A DNA stretch of 64,000 nt from Flammeovirgaceae bacterium UBA2338 (lineage in GTDB: Bacteria > Bacteroidota > Bacteroidia > Cytophagales > Cyclobacteriaceae): assembly GCA_002344795.1 (NCBI GenBank), contig DDUM01000064.1, forward strand, positions 17,359 through 81,358, given 5' to 3'. The notes below the pieces were generated by a model that made no database searches, was not told the DNA's origin, and saw only the letters and a program-made list of their open reading frames with translations. A program made the translations under genes and the position numbers. Of this stretch, positions 23,918 through 33,860 are shown piece after piece (within the stretch, counting starts at the first letter, position 1; each line of letters opens with the position of its first letter).

Positions 23918-26080
23918 ATGGCTCGTTTACGTTTTAAAGCATTAAGTCAATTAAATAAAAGAGCAAAAGTCCAAGTTGATATCCCAGCCACTAAAATTTC
24001 AGATTATTTTGGAGAAGATTCATTTGGGGTGAAACAAATGCTTGGCTCGCTCGCTCCCGCTGTATTTAAAAAAGTAAGTGAGGCCATTAAAAATCACGAA
24101 AAAATTGATGCTGAAACGGCCGATGCGGTAGCATCTGCGGTTAAGAGTTGGGCCATGAGTAAAGGAGCGACTCATTATACGCATTGGTTTCAACCCTTAA
24201 CGGGTGGAACTGCAGAGAAACATGACGCATTTTTCGATCCTATATCAGGAATAGAAAAATTTAAAGGAAGTGAATTGGTTCAGCAAGAGCCAGATGCATC
24301 TTCATTCCCAAATGGTGGTATTCGCAGCACTTTTGAAGCGCGCGGTTATACCGCCTGGGATCCTACATCTGCCATGTTTATTTATGGTAAAACGCTTTGT
24401 ATTCCTACAGTGTTTGTTTCCTATACAGGAGAAACCCTGGATACAAAGTCACCTTTATTGAAGGCTTTGAAGGCAGTTGATAAGGCTGCTACTAAGGTTT
24501 GTCAGTTTTTTGATAAAGATATCAATACAGTAAGTGCATCATTAGGATGTGAACAGGAATATTTTGTGGTGGATAGATCACTGTATATGGCCCGACCTGA
24601 CCTGGTGATGACTGGAAGAACTGTGTTTGGTCACTCGCCAGCAAGAGGGCAGCAGTTGGATGATCACTATTTCGGTGCGATTCCAACCCGTGTGTACAAA
24701 TTCATGAAGGATTTTGAGATTGAAAGCTGGAAGTTAGGAATTCCTTTGAGAACCCGGCACAACGAGGTGGCTCCAAGTCAATTTGAAGTTGCGCCACTTT
24801 TTGAAGAGGTGAATGCTGCCAATGATCACAATCAATTGTTAATGGATGTGATGAATCGTGTTTCAGAGCGTCACAATCTTCAGGTATTGTTTCATGAAAA
24901 ACCATTTGCAGGTCTTAATGGAAGTGGGAAACATAACAACTGGTCATTAATGACCAATACGGGTGTGAATTTATTTGCACCTGCCAGCAATGCCAAAGAC
25001 AATCTTTTGTTTTTAACGTTTTTTATAACCGCGATCAAGGCAGTTCACGAACATTCGGACCTACTTAGAGCCAGTATTGCCACTGCAGGTAATGATCATA
25101 GACTAGGTGCCCACGAAGCACCTCCGGCTATCATGTCGGCCTTCCTTGGAAAACAAATGAATACTGTACTCGATGAGTTAGAGAAAAACGGAAATGTAAA
25201 AATAGAGAAGGGAGATAACATGTATATGAAATTGGGAATAGACCAAATTCCCGAAATTATACTGGATGCTACCGACCGTAACCGCACCTCACCTTTTGCT
25301 TTTACAGGTAACAAATTTGAGTTTCGTGCTGTTGGTTCCAGCGACAACAGTGCTACTCCAATGACAATTCTCAACCTTATCATGGCTGACCAACTGGTTG
25401 ACTTCCATGCTTCAGTAAGTAAAGAGATTGAAAGTGGAACGGAGAAAAGATTGGCCATCGTTAACGTGCTGAGAAGATATATCAAGGAGTCCAAAGCGAT
25501 AAGGTTCGAAGGCGATGGATATAGTGATGACTGGGTGAAAGAAGCAGAGAAGCGGGGCTTGGGTAACATCACGAATACCCCACGAGCGATTGAAACTTAT
25601 TTATCTGAAAAGTCAATTGGACTTTTTGAGAGGCACGGTGTTTTCAATAGAAAAGAAGTAGAGGCAAGGAATGAAATTAAGCTTGAAGGATATATTAAAA
25701 AGGTACAAATAGAAGCGCGAATTATGTGCGACCTGGCTATTAATCACATTGTTCCAACAGCTACCTCTTATCAGAATAAATTGATACTGAATGCCAATGG
25801 TTTAAAAGGATTGGGGATTGATAACACGGGTGTAGTGGATATCATAAAGAAGATAAGCGGGTACATTGATACCATCGAGCAGAATGTAAATAAGATGACA
25901 GAGGAAAGGAAACGAGCCAACAAGCTTACAGATACCAATGAACGAGCGATGGCATATTGCGATGATATCAAAGAGAAGTATTTTGATAAAATCAGAAAAG
26001 CGGTTGACAAACTGGAGCTGCTGGTAGATGATGAGGACTGGCCACTGGTGAAGTACCGTGAATTATTGTTCTTACGCTAA
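23918..26080 (+). CDS. glnN: Glutamine synthetase type III
   Basis: 720 aa, the large GSIII form common in Bacteroidota and cyanobacteria. It makes glutamine from glutamate, ammonia and ATP. Seen: N-terminal GSIII-specific region with GATHYTHWFQPLTGGTAEKHDAFF, GGIRSTFEARGYTAWDPTS, catalytic-core CEQEYFVVD, PLRTRHNEVAPSQFEVAP, GLNGSGKHNNWS, GNDHRLGAHEAPPAI and NRTSPFAFTGNKFEFRAVGS. The C-terminal 120 residues form the helical tail typical of the type. GSIII forms double-ring dodecamers. No glnB, amtB or regulator is adjacent; a terminator follows. Confidence 0.97.
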   Translation: MARLRFKALSQLNKRAKVQVDIPATKISDYFGEDSFGVKQMLGSLAPAVFKKVSEAIKNHEKIDAETADAVASAVKSWAMSKGATHYTHWFQPLTGGTAEKHDAFFDPISGIEKFKGSELVQQEPDASSFPNGGIRSTFEARGYTAWDPTSAMFIYGKTLCIPTVFVSYTGETLDTKSPLLKALKAVDKAATKVCQFFDKDINTVSASLGCEQEYFVVDRSLYMARPDLVMTGRTVFGHSPARGQQLDDHYFGAIPTRVYKFMKDFEIESWKLGIPLRTRHNEVAPSQFEVAPLFEEVNAANDHNQLLMDVMNRVSERHNLQVLFHEKPFAGLNGSGKHNNWSLMTNTGVNLFAPASNAKDNLLFLTFFITAIKAVHEHSDLLRASIATAGNDHRLGAHEAPPAIMSAFLGKQMNTVLDELEKNGNVKIEKGDNMYMKLGIDQIPEIILDATDRNRTSPFAFTGNKFEFRAVGSSDNSATPMTILNLIMADQLVDFHASVSKEIESGTEKRLAIVNVLRRYIKESKAIRFEGDGYSDDWVKEAEKRGLGNITNTPRAIETYLSEKSIGLFERHGVFNRKEVEARNEIKLEGYIKKVQIEARIMCDLAINHIVPTATSYQNKLILNANGLKGLGIDNTGVVDIIKKISGYIDTIEQNVNKMTEERKRANKLTDTNERAMAYCDDIKEKYFDKIRKAVDKLELLVDDEDWPLVKYRELLFLR

Positions 26081-26106
26081 ATAGAATTTTAATTTGAATT
26101 TAAAAG

Positions 26107-26134
26107 AGGTTAGTCAAATCGACTGACCTTTTTT
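26107..26134. terminator. Terminator between glnN and the S41 peptidase gene
   Basis: AGGTTAGTC pairs with GACTGACCT around AAATC, with one T-G wobble, and is followed by a T run on the plus strand and an A run upstream. Lies between convergent genes. Confidence 0.85.
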
Positions 26135-26145
26135 ATTCCTAATAT

Positions 26146-27810
26146 TTATGGAAGCCGAAGTATTTTTTTGTACTCTGCTGTATTATTAAGTACCTCTACA
26201 GATTTCTCAATGTCCGTGTCATTTTTAAACTCAACTTCTGTTATTCCTTTTTCGAGATAATAACGGGAAGCGATGTCCTTCTCAAGAAGCATTTTGATTT
26301 GGTCCTTGAAGGTATAAAGATCATTCTTTCTGCTTTCTTGTAAAATTTCAGCGATTTGCTCGATTTGTGGATGAAGCTCCTCATAGTAGCGTTCGCGCTT
26401 GGCTTGTTCTTTCAGTACAGTTAACTCAACTTCCACAGGCGACCTGTAGTTGTATTGCTTGGATCTTACATAATTGACGAAGGCCTCATAATCTTTATCG
26501 GCTAACTTGAATTCTCGTGCTGAGGGAATGGTCTCATGTTGGGAGGCATACAATGTGGCAAAATCAAAGATATACCCATTGAGATAAAGCATCTGCGTTA
26601 AAGAGGAAACTTCATTGCCATCAAGAACAATATCGGGATCAACTCCACCACCGTCATACACTGTCCTTCCGTTCGTTGTTTTGAATTCCTTTTTCACAGA
26701 ATCGGGAATCGCGCCCACGCTACCGTCTGCTCTGCGGTGTGAATAATCCAATACCTGTATACATCGCCCGGTAGGTGTGTAGTATTTTGCCGTTGTGATT
26801 TTAACTTGTGAGTTGTAGGAGAGTTGTCGTGGAATTTGTACCAACCCTTTACCGAAGGACTTTTCTCCAATAATAATTGCCCGATCATAATCCTGTAAGG
26901 TGCCTGCTACTATTTCGGAAGCCGATGCGCTTCCGCGATTAATAAGTACAGCCACTGGAATTTCCAGGTCAACAGGGTTGGAGAGTGTTTCATAAGTAAC
27001 ATTGCTGTTTTGAACTTTGCCTTTGGTAGTAACTACTTTTTTTCCTTTAGGAATAAAAATATTACAAATATTAACGGCTTCGAAAAGTAATCCTCCAGGA
27101 TTATCACGCAGATCGAGAATAATATTTTTAGCTCCCTGATCCTTTAAACTGACGACTGCATTTCTTACTTCTTTTCCGGCATCGGGTGTGAAATCTGAGA
27201 GCTTGATATAACCAGAATGAGCACCCACCATACCGTAATAAGGCACGTTGCTTATTTTTATTTTTTCTCTTTTGAATTCTAATTTGATGAGATCAGGTGC
27301 ACCCAATCGTTTTACTTCCAGTTTTACCGTTGTGCCCACCTGCCCACGCATCAGTTGATTGGCTTCTTCGATGGATATTTTTGCCAGTTCCACCTCGTCC
27401 ATCTTGACTACTTCATCTCCAATTTTCAGCCCGTTCTTCTCAGCAGGATAACCTTCGTATATCATTGTTACCATTGTGCGGTTGCCTATTACCCTGGTTA
27501 CCGCCCCGATACCTCCATATTGGCCGGTATTCATCGTACGGTAAGTTTCTACTTCATCTTCAGCAATAAAATTGGTGTAGGGATCCAGCGACAAAAGCAT
27601 GGCATCAATGCCGGTGCGGATCAATTGATTGGGGTTTACCTCGTCAACATACAACGCGTTGACTTCTTTGAATAAGGAAGCGAAAATGTCCAGGTTTTTA
27701 GCGATCTCGAAATAGCGATCAGCGGGAGGGGTGAATGAAAAAGCAAATACACCCAACACCGGAATTAGTAACACAATCAATAACTTCCTCATTCTTTTCA
27801 AATTCCTCAT
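26146..27810 (-). CDS. S41-family C-terminal processing peptidase (CtpA/Prc-like)
   Basis: 554 aa from ATG 27810; the longer frame begins with TTG at 27819. An N-terminal membrane anchor or signal (LLIVLLIPVLGVFAFSF) is followed by a PDZ domain (about residues 85-175: GQYGGIGAVTRVIGNRTMVTMIYEG and GLKIGDEVVKMDEV) and the S41 core: NIILDLRDNPGGLLFEA, LINRGSASASEIVAGTLQDY with the catalytic Ser, and IIGEKSFGKGLVQ with the catalytic Lys. Cleaves proteins from the C-terminus in the periplasm. Lies upstream of no co-directional gene except at its 5' side, where RidA is 62 bases away. Confidence 0.94.
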   Translation of the reverse strand: MRNLKRMRKLLIVLLIPVLGVFAFSFTPPADRYFEIAKNLDIFASLFKEVNALYVDEVNPNQLIRTGIDAMLLSLDPYTNFIAEDEVETYRTMNTGQYGGIGAVTRVIGNRTMVTMIYEGYPAEKNGLKIGDEVVKMDEVELAKISIEEANQLMRGQVGTTVKLEVKRLGAPDLIKLEFKREKIKISNVPYYGMVGAHSGYIKLSDFTPDAGKEVRNAVVSLKDQGAKNIILDLRDNPGGLLFEAVNICNIFIPKGKKVVTTKGKVQNSNVTYETLSNPVDLEIPVAVLINRGSASASEIVAGTLQDYDRAIIIGEKSFGKGLVQIPRQLSYNSQVKITTAKYYTPTGRCIQVLDYSHRRADGSVGAIPDSVKKEFKTTNGRTVYDGGGVDPDIVLDGNEVSSLTQMLYLNGYIFDFATLYASQHETIPSAREFKLADKDYEAFVNYVRSKQYNYRSPVEVELTVLKEQAKRERYYEELHPQIEQIAEILQESRKNDLYTFKDQIKMLLEKDIASRYYLEKGITEVEFKNDTDIEKSVEVLNNTAEYKKILRLP

Positions 27811-27871
27811 TCTATTCAAACTTATTGAATAATAACGGGTATTATAAAAAATAGTGCCTGAGAATCGTGAT

Positions 27872-28333
27872 TTAATTCAGTTTGAAGAGCACCTCAATCT
27901 CAACAGGAATGCCTTCAGGGAGCGAACTTACACCCACAGCACTGCGTACACCCACGCCTTTGTCGTCACCCCAAACATTGGCAAAAAGTTCGCTACAACC
28001 ATTAATGACATAAGGGTGGCGTGTAAAATCCGGAACACAGTTAACCATTCCGAGTAATTTGATCACCCTATCTACGCGATCCAGACTTCCCAGGTACTTT
28101 TTTAATGTGGCGAGTATGGCAAGCCCCACTTGTTGTGCAGCAAGTTTTCCGGTTTCTGCATCCAGGTCTTGACCTACTTTACCCACTATCCAGGTTCCAT
28201 CTTCTTTTAATGTGCCGTGTCCTGATACCAGGGCATGATTTCCATCAATAAGTAGCAATTTATAAACGCCAAGTGGGTCTGGTGATGGAGGTAATGTCAA
28301 TCCTAATTTCTCAAATCTTTGTTCTGGGGACAT
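27872..28333 (-). CDS. RidA (YjgF/YER057c/UK114) family protein
   Basis: 153 aa of the longer RidA subgroup: LTLPPSPDPLGVYKLLLIDGN, ALVSGHGTLKEDG, GKVGQDLDAETGKLAAQQVGLAILATLKKYLG, and VPVEIEVLFKL-type ending (SSLPEGIPVEIEVLF). RidA proteins hydrolyse reactive enamine/imine intermediates, but the Arg that defines active RidA (in CVPDFTRHPYVINGCSELF) needs an alignment to place, and this subgroup differs from classical RidA. Six bases downstream of the 73-aa gene. Confidence 0.88.
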   Translation of the reverse strand: MSPEQRFEKLGLTLPPSPDPLGVYKLLLIDGNHALVSGHGTLKEDGTWIVGKVGQDLDAETGKLAAQQVGLAILATLKKYLGSLDRVDRVIKLLGMVNCVPDFTRHPYVINGCSELFANVWGDDKGVGVRSAVGVSSLPEGIPVEIEVLFKLN

Positions 28334-28338
28334 GGTTA

Positions 28339-28560
28339 TTATTTATCAGGTATTTGCACAATTTTCACAACAATTTCATGGGGATCGCCATCCTTGTCTA
28401 ATAAATTAAACGTGATGGAAGGATTATCTTTCTTTAAATCTGATTCCGCATGGATAATTTTATTGTCCTGCATATGCTTTTCGATTTCACCTTGAAGAAT
28501 GAGTAAGGCGTTTGCCATATCTATTTCAAGTGGACTGGGATTGTAGGAAGTTGTTTTCAT
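28339..28560 (-). CDS. Conserved-looking small hypothetical protein
   Basis: 73 aa, acidic/basic mixed, with IDMANALLILQGEIEKHM as a helix and a C-terminal pair of strands (SITFNLLDKDGDPHEIVVKIVQIPD). Tightly packed between fabH (13 bases) and the RidA gene (5 bases) on the same strand, which supports it being real. No family recognised. Confidence 0.7.
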   Translation of the reverse strand: MKTTSYNPSPLEIDMANALLILQGEIEKHMQDNKIIHAESDLKKDNPSITFNLLDKDGDPHEIVVKIVQIPDK

Positions 28561-28573
28561 TATAAAATAGGTT

Positions 28574-29575
28574 TTACCATTTAATTAAAGCCGATGCCCA
28601 TGTAAAGCCACTTCCAAATGCGGCAAGGCAAATAATGTCATTATTATTTATCTTCCCTTCGTCCCATGCCTCACTCATTGCGATAGGAATAGAGGCAGCT
28701 GTTGTATTTCCATACCGCATAATGTTGTTGTATACCTTTTCATCAGGCAAACCCATTTTTTGTTGAATAAATTGACTGATTCGTAGATTAGCCTGATGAG
28801 GCACCAGCAAGCTGATGTCTTCTTTAGTCATATTGTTGGCAGTCAGTGCTTCATTGATCACTTCTGTGAATCGCACCACGGCATGTTTAAATACCTGACT
28901 TCCATTCATCACTACTTTGAATGAAGTAGTATCCAGAATTTGCTCTGGCTGTCGTTCGGCATGGGGCCGGCTGCTTCCCGGATCTTTTACATACAATTCT
29001 TCTGCAAAATTTCCATCAGAGTGGAGGTGTGTAGATAAAATGCCTGGTTGATCTGAAGCTTGTAAAATGGCAGCTCCCGCTCCATCGCCAAAAATCACGG
29101 CTGTGTTTCTTCCTCTGGTGGTGATGTCCAAAGCAGTGGACTGAATTTCGGCACCTACCACAAGAATGGTCTTGTACATTCCGGTTTTTATAAACTGATC
29201 AGCAACAGAAAGCCCATAAATAAAACCTGAACACGCATTGCGCAAATCAAGGGCACCAATTCGCCCGTCCAAACCGAGCTCTCTTTGAAGCAGCACGCCT
29301 GATCCCGGAAAAAAGTAATCAGGGGTAATGGTTGCGAATACGATAAAATCAATGTCATTTTCTTTTAAGCCCGCTCTCTGCAGGGCCATACGGCTGGCTT
29401 TGGCCGCCATATTGGCGACAGTATCTTTTTCAGGATCAATCCACCTGCGTTGTTTAATGCCGGTTCGTTCAGTAATCCATTCGTCAGTCGTATCCATCAC
29501 ATTGGACAAATACTGATTGGAAATTACCGTTTCTGGCACAAAATGTCCCAGGCCAACTATTTTGCTGTGTTTCAT
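28574..29575 (-). CDS. fabH: 3-oxoacyl-ACP synthase III (KAS III)
   Basis: 333 aa thiolase-fold enzyme. Starts fatty-acid synthesis by condensing acyl-CoA with malonyl-ACP. The triad is visible: Cys115 in LDLRNACSGFIYG, His in LVPHQANLRI and Asn in RYGNTTAASIP. TTDEWITERTGIKQRRW near the N-terminus and GSGFTWASALIKW at the C-terminus match the family. A stand-alone copy with no fab cluster or plsX nearby; a paralogue elsewhere is likely, and a role in branched or secondary lipid synthesis cannot be excluded. Confidence 0.94.
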   Translation of the reverse strand: MKHSKIVGLGHFVPETVISNQYLSNVMDTTDEWITERTGIKQRRWIDPEKDTVANMAAKASRMALQRAGLKENDIDFIVFATITPDYFFPGSGVLLQRELGLDGRIGALDLRNACSGFIYGLSVADQFIKTGMYKTILVVGAEIQSTALDITTRGRNTAVIFGDGAGAAILQASDQPGILSTHLHSDGNFAEELYVKDPGSSRPHAERQPEQILDTTSFKVVMNGSQVFKHAVVRFTEVINEALTANNMTKEDISLLVPHQANLRISQFIQQKMGLPDEKVYNNIMRYGNTTAASIPIAMSEAWDEGKINNNDIICLAAFGSGFTWASALIKW

Positions 29576-29622
29576 TCCTTTCTGCTTAGCTTACTTTTGG
29601 ATTCTTAGCAAAGAACCAAACG

Positions 29623-32466
29623 TTAAAGTACAACATTCACGATTTTACCGGGAACAATTATTACTTTTTTGGGCGTTTTTCCTTCCGTCCACTTCTGTAC
29701 AACCTCAGAAGCCATCACCTGTTTTTGGATATCTTCTTTTGGCATATCCAATGCCATATTCATTCTGGCCCTCACTTTTCCGTTGATGGAGATTGGGTAC
29801 TCAAAAGAGCTTTCGACCAAATACTTTTCTTCTACTTTATGATAAGTGGCGTTGAGTACCGTATCGGAATGCCCCAGTTTCTCCCATAATTCCTCTGCAA
29901 TGTGAGGAGCAAAAGGAGAGAGGGCGATCACCAATGGCTCGATCACCGCACGCTTATTGCATTTCAGCGTATTCAATTCGTTGATGCAAATCATGAATTC
30001 GCTCACAGAGGTATTGAATGAGAAATTATCAACATCCTGTTCTATTTTCTTAAGCGTTTTGTGCAACACCTTTAACTCCTCTTTGGTGGGTTCGGCATCA
30101 CTTAGTTTTACGTTGCCTTCCGCATCGTGCATCAGGTGCCAGAACTTTCTCAGGAATTTATACACGCCATCTATTCCACTGGTGTTCCATGGTTTGGATT
30201 GTTCTAATGGACCAAGGAACATTTCGTACATACGCAATGTATCTGCTCCGTAGTTTTCAATGATATAGTCAGGATTCACTACGTTGAAATAAGACTTGCT
30301 CATTTTCTCAATGGCCGACCCACAAATGTATGTGCCGTCTTCTAAAATAAATTCTGCATTAGCGAAATCAGGTTTCCATTTTTTGAAGGCTTCAGTATCC
30401 AATTCCAGTCCGTCAACAATGTTGACATCAACATGCAGTGCATCTGTTTCGTATTGATCTATTAGACCATGCGATACAAATTGATTTTTTCCACGAACCC
30501 GATAAACAAACCTTGAGTCCCCCGTAATCTTACCCTGGTTGATTAACTTCTTAAAGGGTTCGTCAAAATTCAGATAGCCCAAATCATGCAATACTTTCGT
30601 CCAGAGTCGTGCATACAATAAGTGGGCTACGGCATGTTCTGATCCACCCACATACACGTCCACCTGGTTCCAGTAGTCCAGCGCTTCTTTCGAAGCAAAC
30701 TCCTTTTCATTGTGTGGATCCATGTAGCGCAAGAAATACCATGCAGCCCCGGCATGGGTAGGCATGGTGTTCGAATCCCTTTTTTCGTTGGGACCAATAT
30801 TGATCCAGTCTTTCAGGTTGGCCAATGGGCCTTCGCCTGATCCGGAAGATTTGAATTCATTGGTGTCAGGTAATTCCAAAGGCAGATCCTTTTCATCCAT
30901 TGCATAAGGCATATCGTCCTTGAACACCACAGGGAAGGGTTCTCCCCAGTAACGCTGTCTGCTCCAGCCGGCATCTCGCATTTTGTAGTTCACCTGTCTT
31001 TCGCCAATTCCCATCTCCACCAGTTTATCGATCACCACTTTCATGGCATCTTTCATTTTGGTGCCATTCAAAAAATCGGAGTTGGTCAAAGTGGCTTCAT
31101 AGGTAGGATTCGCTTCCTCTCCATTGTAATGTTCACCTATAATATTGGTGATAGGGATATTAAAATGTTTGGCAAAACGATGATCGCGGTCATCACCACA
31201 GGGCACACCCATGATGGCACCTGTTCCGTATCCCGCTAATACATATTCACTGATCCAAATAGGAACTTCTCTTTGGTTGAAAGGATTGATGGCATACGCC
31301 CCCGTAAAACAGCCGGTAATCTTTTTCACTTCGGCCATACGATCTATCTCTGATCTGCTTGCTACATATTCCAAATATTTTTCAATGTCTTCTTGGTGCT
31401 CTTGTGTTGTTATTTTTTTTACCAGGTCATGTTCGGGTGCAAGTACCATAAAATCGACCCCAAAGATGGTGTCAGGCCGGGTGGTGAAGACGGTGAGGAC
31501 CTCACCCCCCGCATGTCCGGCAGGCAGGCTCGTATCCATCGTTATAGGAGAGGGGTTGGGGGTGAGGTCAAAATGAATTTTCGCCCCCTCACTTCTTCCT
31601 ATCCAGTTGCGTTGAATGTCTTTCATGGATTCACTGAAATCCACTTCGTTCAATCCCTTTAATAAACGCTCTGCATATTCTGTAATGCGCAAACTCCATT
31701 GACGCATTTGCTTTTTTACTACAGGATGTCCGCCTCTGTAACTCACACCATTAATTACTTCATCATTGGCCAATACAGTACCCAAAGCCTCACACCAGTT
31801 TACATCGGTATGCGCCAGGTAGGCCAGACGGTATTGCATCAATACTTCTTGCTGAGTTTTTTCTTTAAATGATTTCCATTCTGTTGCATTAAATTCAATG
31901 CCGCCAGATGGTAATCGATATTTAACATTGGGAAAGGGGTAACTTTTGTTTCCTTCCTTTTCGAAATGGGCAATCAGTTGCTCAATGCGTTCTGCTTTTT
32001 GCAGACTGCGGTTGAACCAACTGTCGAACAATTGCAGGAATATCCACTGGGTCCATTTGTAGTATTTAGGATCACAGGTTCTTACCTCACGGCTCCAATC
32101 GTAAGAAAATCCAATTCGGTCCAGTTGTTTCCTAAAAGTTTCAATGTTTTTTGCAGTGGAAATTGCGGGATGCACACCATGTTCAATGGCATATTGTTCT
32201 GCGGGCAATCCAAAGGCATCATACCCCATTGGGTGGAGTACGTTGAATCCTTTCACGCGCTTGAACCTGGCCACGATGTCTGTAGCGATATAGCCTAAGG
32301 GGTGCCCTACGTGCAAACCTGCCCCGGATGGATAGGGAAACATATCCAACGCATAGTATTTGGGCTTTGAGGGGTCATTGCTGACCTTATAAACCTTATC
32401 TGCGCGCCACTTCTGCTGCCACTTTTCCTCTATTTTCTTGATTTCCTCTTTGCTATAGTCCGCCAT
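29623..32466 (-). CDS. leuS: Leucyl-tRNA synthetase with a repeat-derived 24-residue insertion
   Basis: 947 aa class I synthetase charging tRNA-Leu. HIGH-type motif as PSGAGLHVGHPLGY (about residue 47) and KMSKS as IEKMSKSYFN (about 720) are intact, as is the CP1 editing domain (TVFTTRPDTIFGVDF, GYGTGAIMGVPCGDDRDH). Residues 300-323, just before the LTVFTTRPDT motif that opens the editing domain, are encoded by an inverted-repeat element (31498-31569) and read LTPNPSP...SLPAGHAGG, which is not synthetase-like. Without it the protein is 923 aa. The frame is kept, so the enzyme is presumably active. Confidence 0.97.
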   Translation of the reverse strand: MADYSKEEIKKIEEKWQQKWRADKVYKVSNDPSKPKYYALDMFPYPSGAGLHVGHPLGYIATDIVARFKRVKGFNVLHPMGYDAFGLPAEQYAIEHGVHPAISTAKNIETFRKQLDRIGFSYDWSREVRTCDPKYYKWTQWIFLQLFDSWFNRSLQKAERIEQLIAHFEKEGNKSYPFPNVKYRLPSGGIEFNATEWKSFKEKTQQEVLMQYRLAYLAHTDVNWCEALGTVLANDEVINGVSYRGGHPVVKKQMRQWSLRITEYAERLLKGLNEVDFSESMKDIQRNWIGRSEGAKIHFDLTPNPSPITMDTSLPAGHAGGEVLTVFTTRPDTIFGVDFMVLAPEHDLVKKITTQEHQEDIEKYLEYVASRSEIDRMAEVKKITGCFTGAYAINPFNQREVPIWISEYVLAGYGTGAIMGVPCGDDRDHRFAKHFNIPITNIIGEHYNGEEANPTYEATLTNSDFLNGTKMKDAMKVVIDKLVEMGIGERQVNYKMRDAGWSRQRYWGEPFPVVFKDDMPYAMDEKDLPLELPDTNEFKSSGSGEGPLANLKDWINIGPNEKRDSNTMPTHAGAAWYFLRYMDPHNEKEFASKEALDYWNQVDVYVGGSEHAVAHLLYARLWTKVLHDLGYLNFDEPFKKLINQGKITGDSRFVYRVRGKNQFVSHGLIDQYETDALHVDVNIVDGLELDTEAFKKWKPDFANAEFILEDGTYICGSAIEKMSKSYFNVVNPDYIIENYGADTLRMYEMFLGPLEQSKPWNTSGIDGVYKFLRKFWHLMHDAEGNVKLSDAEPTKEELKVLHKTLKKIEQDVDNFSFNTSVSEFMICINELNTLKCNKRAVIEPLVIALSPFAPHIAEELWEKLGHSDTVLNATYHKVEEKYLVESSFEYPISINGKVRARMNMALDMPKEDIQKQVMASEVVQKWTEGKTPKKVIIVPGKIVNVVL
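31498..31569. repeat. 72-bp inverted-repeat element inserted in frame in leuS
   Basis: Perfect 12-bp terminal inverted repeats GACCTCACCCCC (31498-31509) and GGGGGTGAGGTC (31558-31569) bound a 72-bp segment, exactly 24 codons. On the coding strand it reads D-L-T-P-N-P-S-P at one end and S-L-P-A-G-H-A-G-G-E-V at the other. Peptides of the LTPNPSP and LPAG types are, from memory, common products of dispersed palindromes in Bacteroidota genomes. No second copy was noticed in this window. Confidence 0.8.
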
Positions 32467-32558
32467 TGTGCCTTTTCTACCTTAAATAAAGCGCAAAAAT
32501 AAGCCAAAGCGGGGAGAATGCCAGTCTTACGGGATATGTCAATGAGATATTGATTTTA

Positions 32559-33860
32559 TCAGTTGACTTTGCTTTTGTCTACCCGACTCGGAGTATCCTC
32601 TCCTTCTACGATGGTTTTCGAGCTGAGGGCGATTCCGCGTATGGCAGCAGTGATGTTAGCCATATCCAATGTTGACACTTCGTCATCTACAGTATGATAA
32701 TAGGGGTCTGTGGGAATCTGATCGGTTGAAATAGAGTGAGCGGGCACACCCAGCCTGGCCAGGGTGGCGTTATCAGACCGATAGAATAGGTTTTGTTCCG
32801 GGTAGGGGTCAGGGTGGATTTGAAATTCTGTTCCTTTTAAATTTTCCTGCAGGATTTCTCCGAAGGTACTTCGTTCAAATCCGGTAATAAAGGCAGCGTT
32901 TTGCCCCCACTTGGAAGGTTTGCCAATCATTTCAATGTTGAACATGGCAATTATTTTTTCAGGATCTAGTTGTTGCGAGAAATACTTTGATCCGAAGCCT
33001 CCAATTTCTTCCGCAGTGAAGGCCACAAAAATCAGAGACCTTTCATTGGTTTTAATCTTGCTGAAATATTTAGCCAATGAGATTACAGCGGTTGTCCCTG
33101 AAGCATCATCATCGGCACCGTTGGCAATGGAATCACCGGCAACAGGTTTCTGAATTCCAATGTGATCGTAATGTGCCGAGAAGATAACGGTTTCATCAGG
33201 TTTTGACCTGCCAGGTAAAACACCCACTATGTTGGCCATCGTAATTATTTCTTTGCTCTGGGTACCTTTTACGGAAATATCATTTGGTCTTTTCTGATCG
33301 AGAATGTAAAGGATCGATCCGATTGCTTTTGTATCCAGATCAAGAATTTTGGACCGATTAAGGTAACGCTGTGCAGTTTTAAATTCCTCGGCATGGGCTT
33401 TATCCACCAACACAATTCTGTCACCTCCATTTCTTTCTATGGCAGAAAGTGACGGAAAGAGGGGCTGACCCTTACCAATGGTATCCATGCGTGTGGATGA
33501 ATTTAGATTGATCACCTCGGCACCCGAAGAAAGAATAAGGCGATCTTCAGAGATGGTTGTTCCGGCTACTATTACTTTCAGACTGGTTCTGCTCAATTTC
33601 ATTTTCTGAAATTCCTGACGGTAGCCGGATAAACTTTGCAGGGGTTGCAGGCCTGCTTTTTTAAACTGCTTTTCAATAAAGTCTCCTGCTTTGTTAATGT
33701 CATCCGGTATCAGGGCAGATCTTCCACGCATGTCATCGGAGGCAATTGTGTTGATGATCCTGGCAACTTGTTTTTCCTTGATCAGTTTATTGACATCCTG
33801 TGCAAACAGAGGGTGCGAGAATAGTCCTATGAGGAGAACGAGAAGGGAGATATGCTTCAT
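32559..33860 (-). CDS. M28-family zinc aminopeptidase, exported
   Basis: 433 aa with signal peptide ISLLVLLIGLFSHPLFAQ. The di-zinc peptidase domain occupies about residues 200-420: FSAHYDHIGIQ (His ligand), ANGADDDASGTTAV (bridging Asp), VAFTAEEIGGFGSKYF (catalytic and ligand Glu), then a later Asp and the His in YYHTVDDEVSTLDM. The segment before it (about 60-190) is a PA-like insert typical of periplasmic M28 enzymes. It removes N-terminal residues from peptides outside the cytoplasm. Monocistronic; 171 bp separate it from the divergent TonB receptor. Confidence 0.93.
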   Translation of the reverse strand: MKHISLLVLLIGLFSHPLFAQDVNKLIKEKQVARIINTIASDDMRGRSALIPDDINKAGDFIEKQFKKAGLQPLQSLSGYRQEFQKMKLSRTSLKVIVAGTTISEDRLILSSGAEVINLNSSTRMDTIGKGQPLFPSLSAIERNGGDRIVLVDKAHAEEFKTAQRYLNRSKILDLDTKAIGSILYILDQKRPNDISVKGTQSKEIITMANIVGVLPGRSKPDETVIFSAHYDHIGIQKPVAGDSIANGADDDASGTTAVISLAKYFSKIKTNERSLIFVAFTAEEIGGFGSKYFSQQLDPEKIIAMFNIEMIGKPSKWGQNAAFITGFERSTFGEILQENLKGTEFQIHPDPYPEQNLFYRSDNATLARLGVPAHSISTDQIPTDPYYHTVDDEVSTLDMANITAAIRGIALSSKTIVEGEDTPSRVDKSKVN

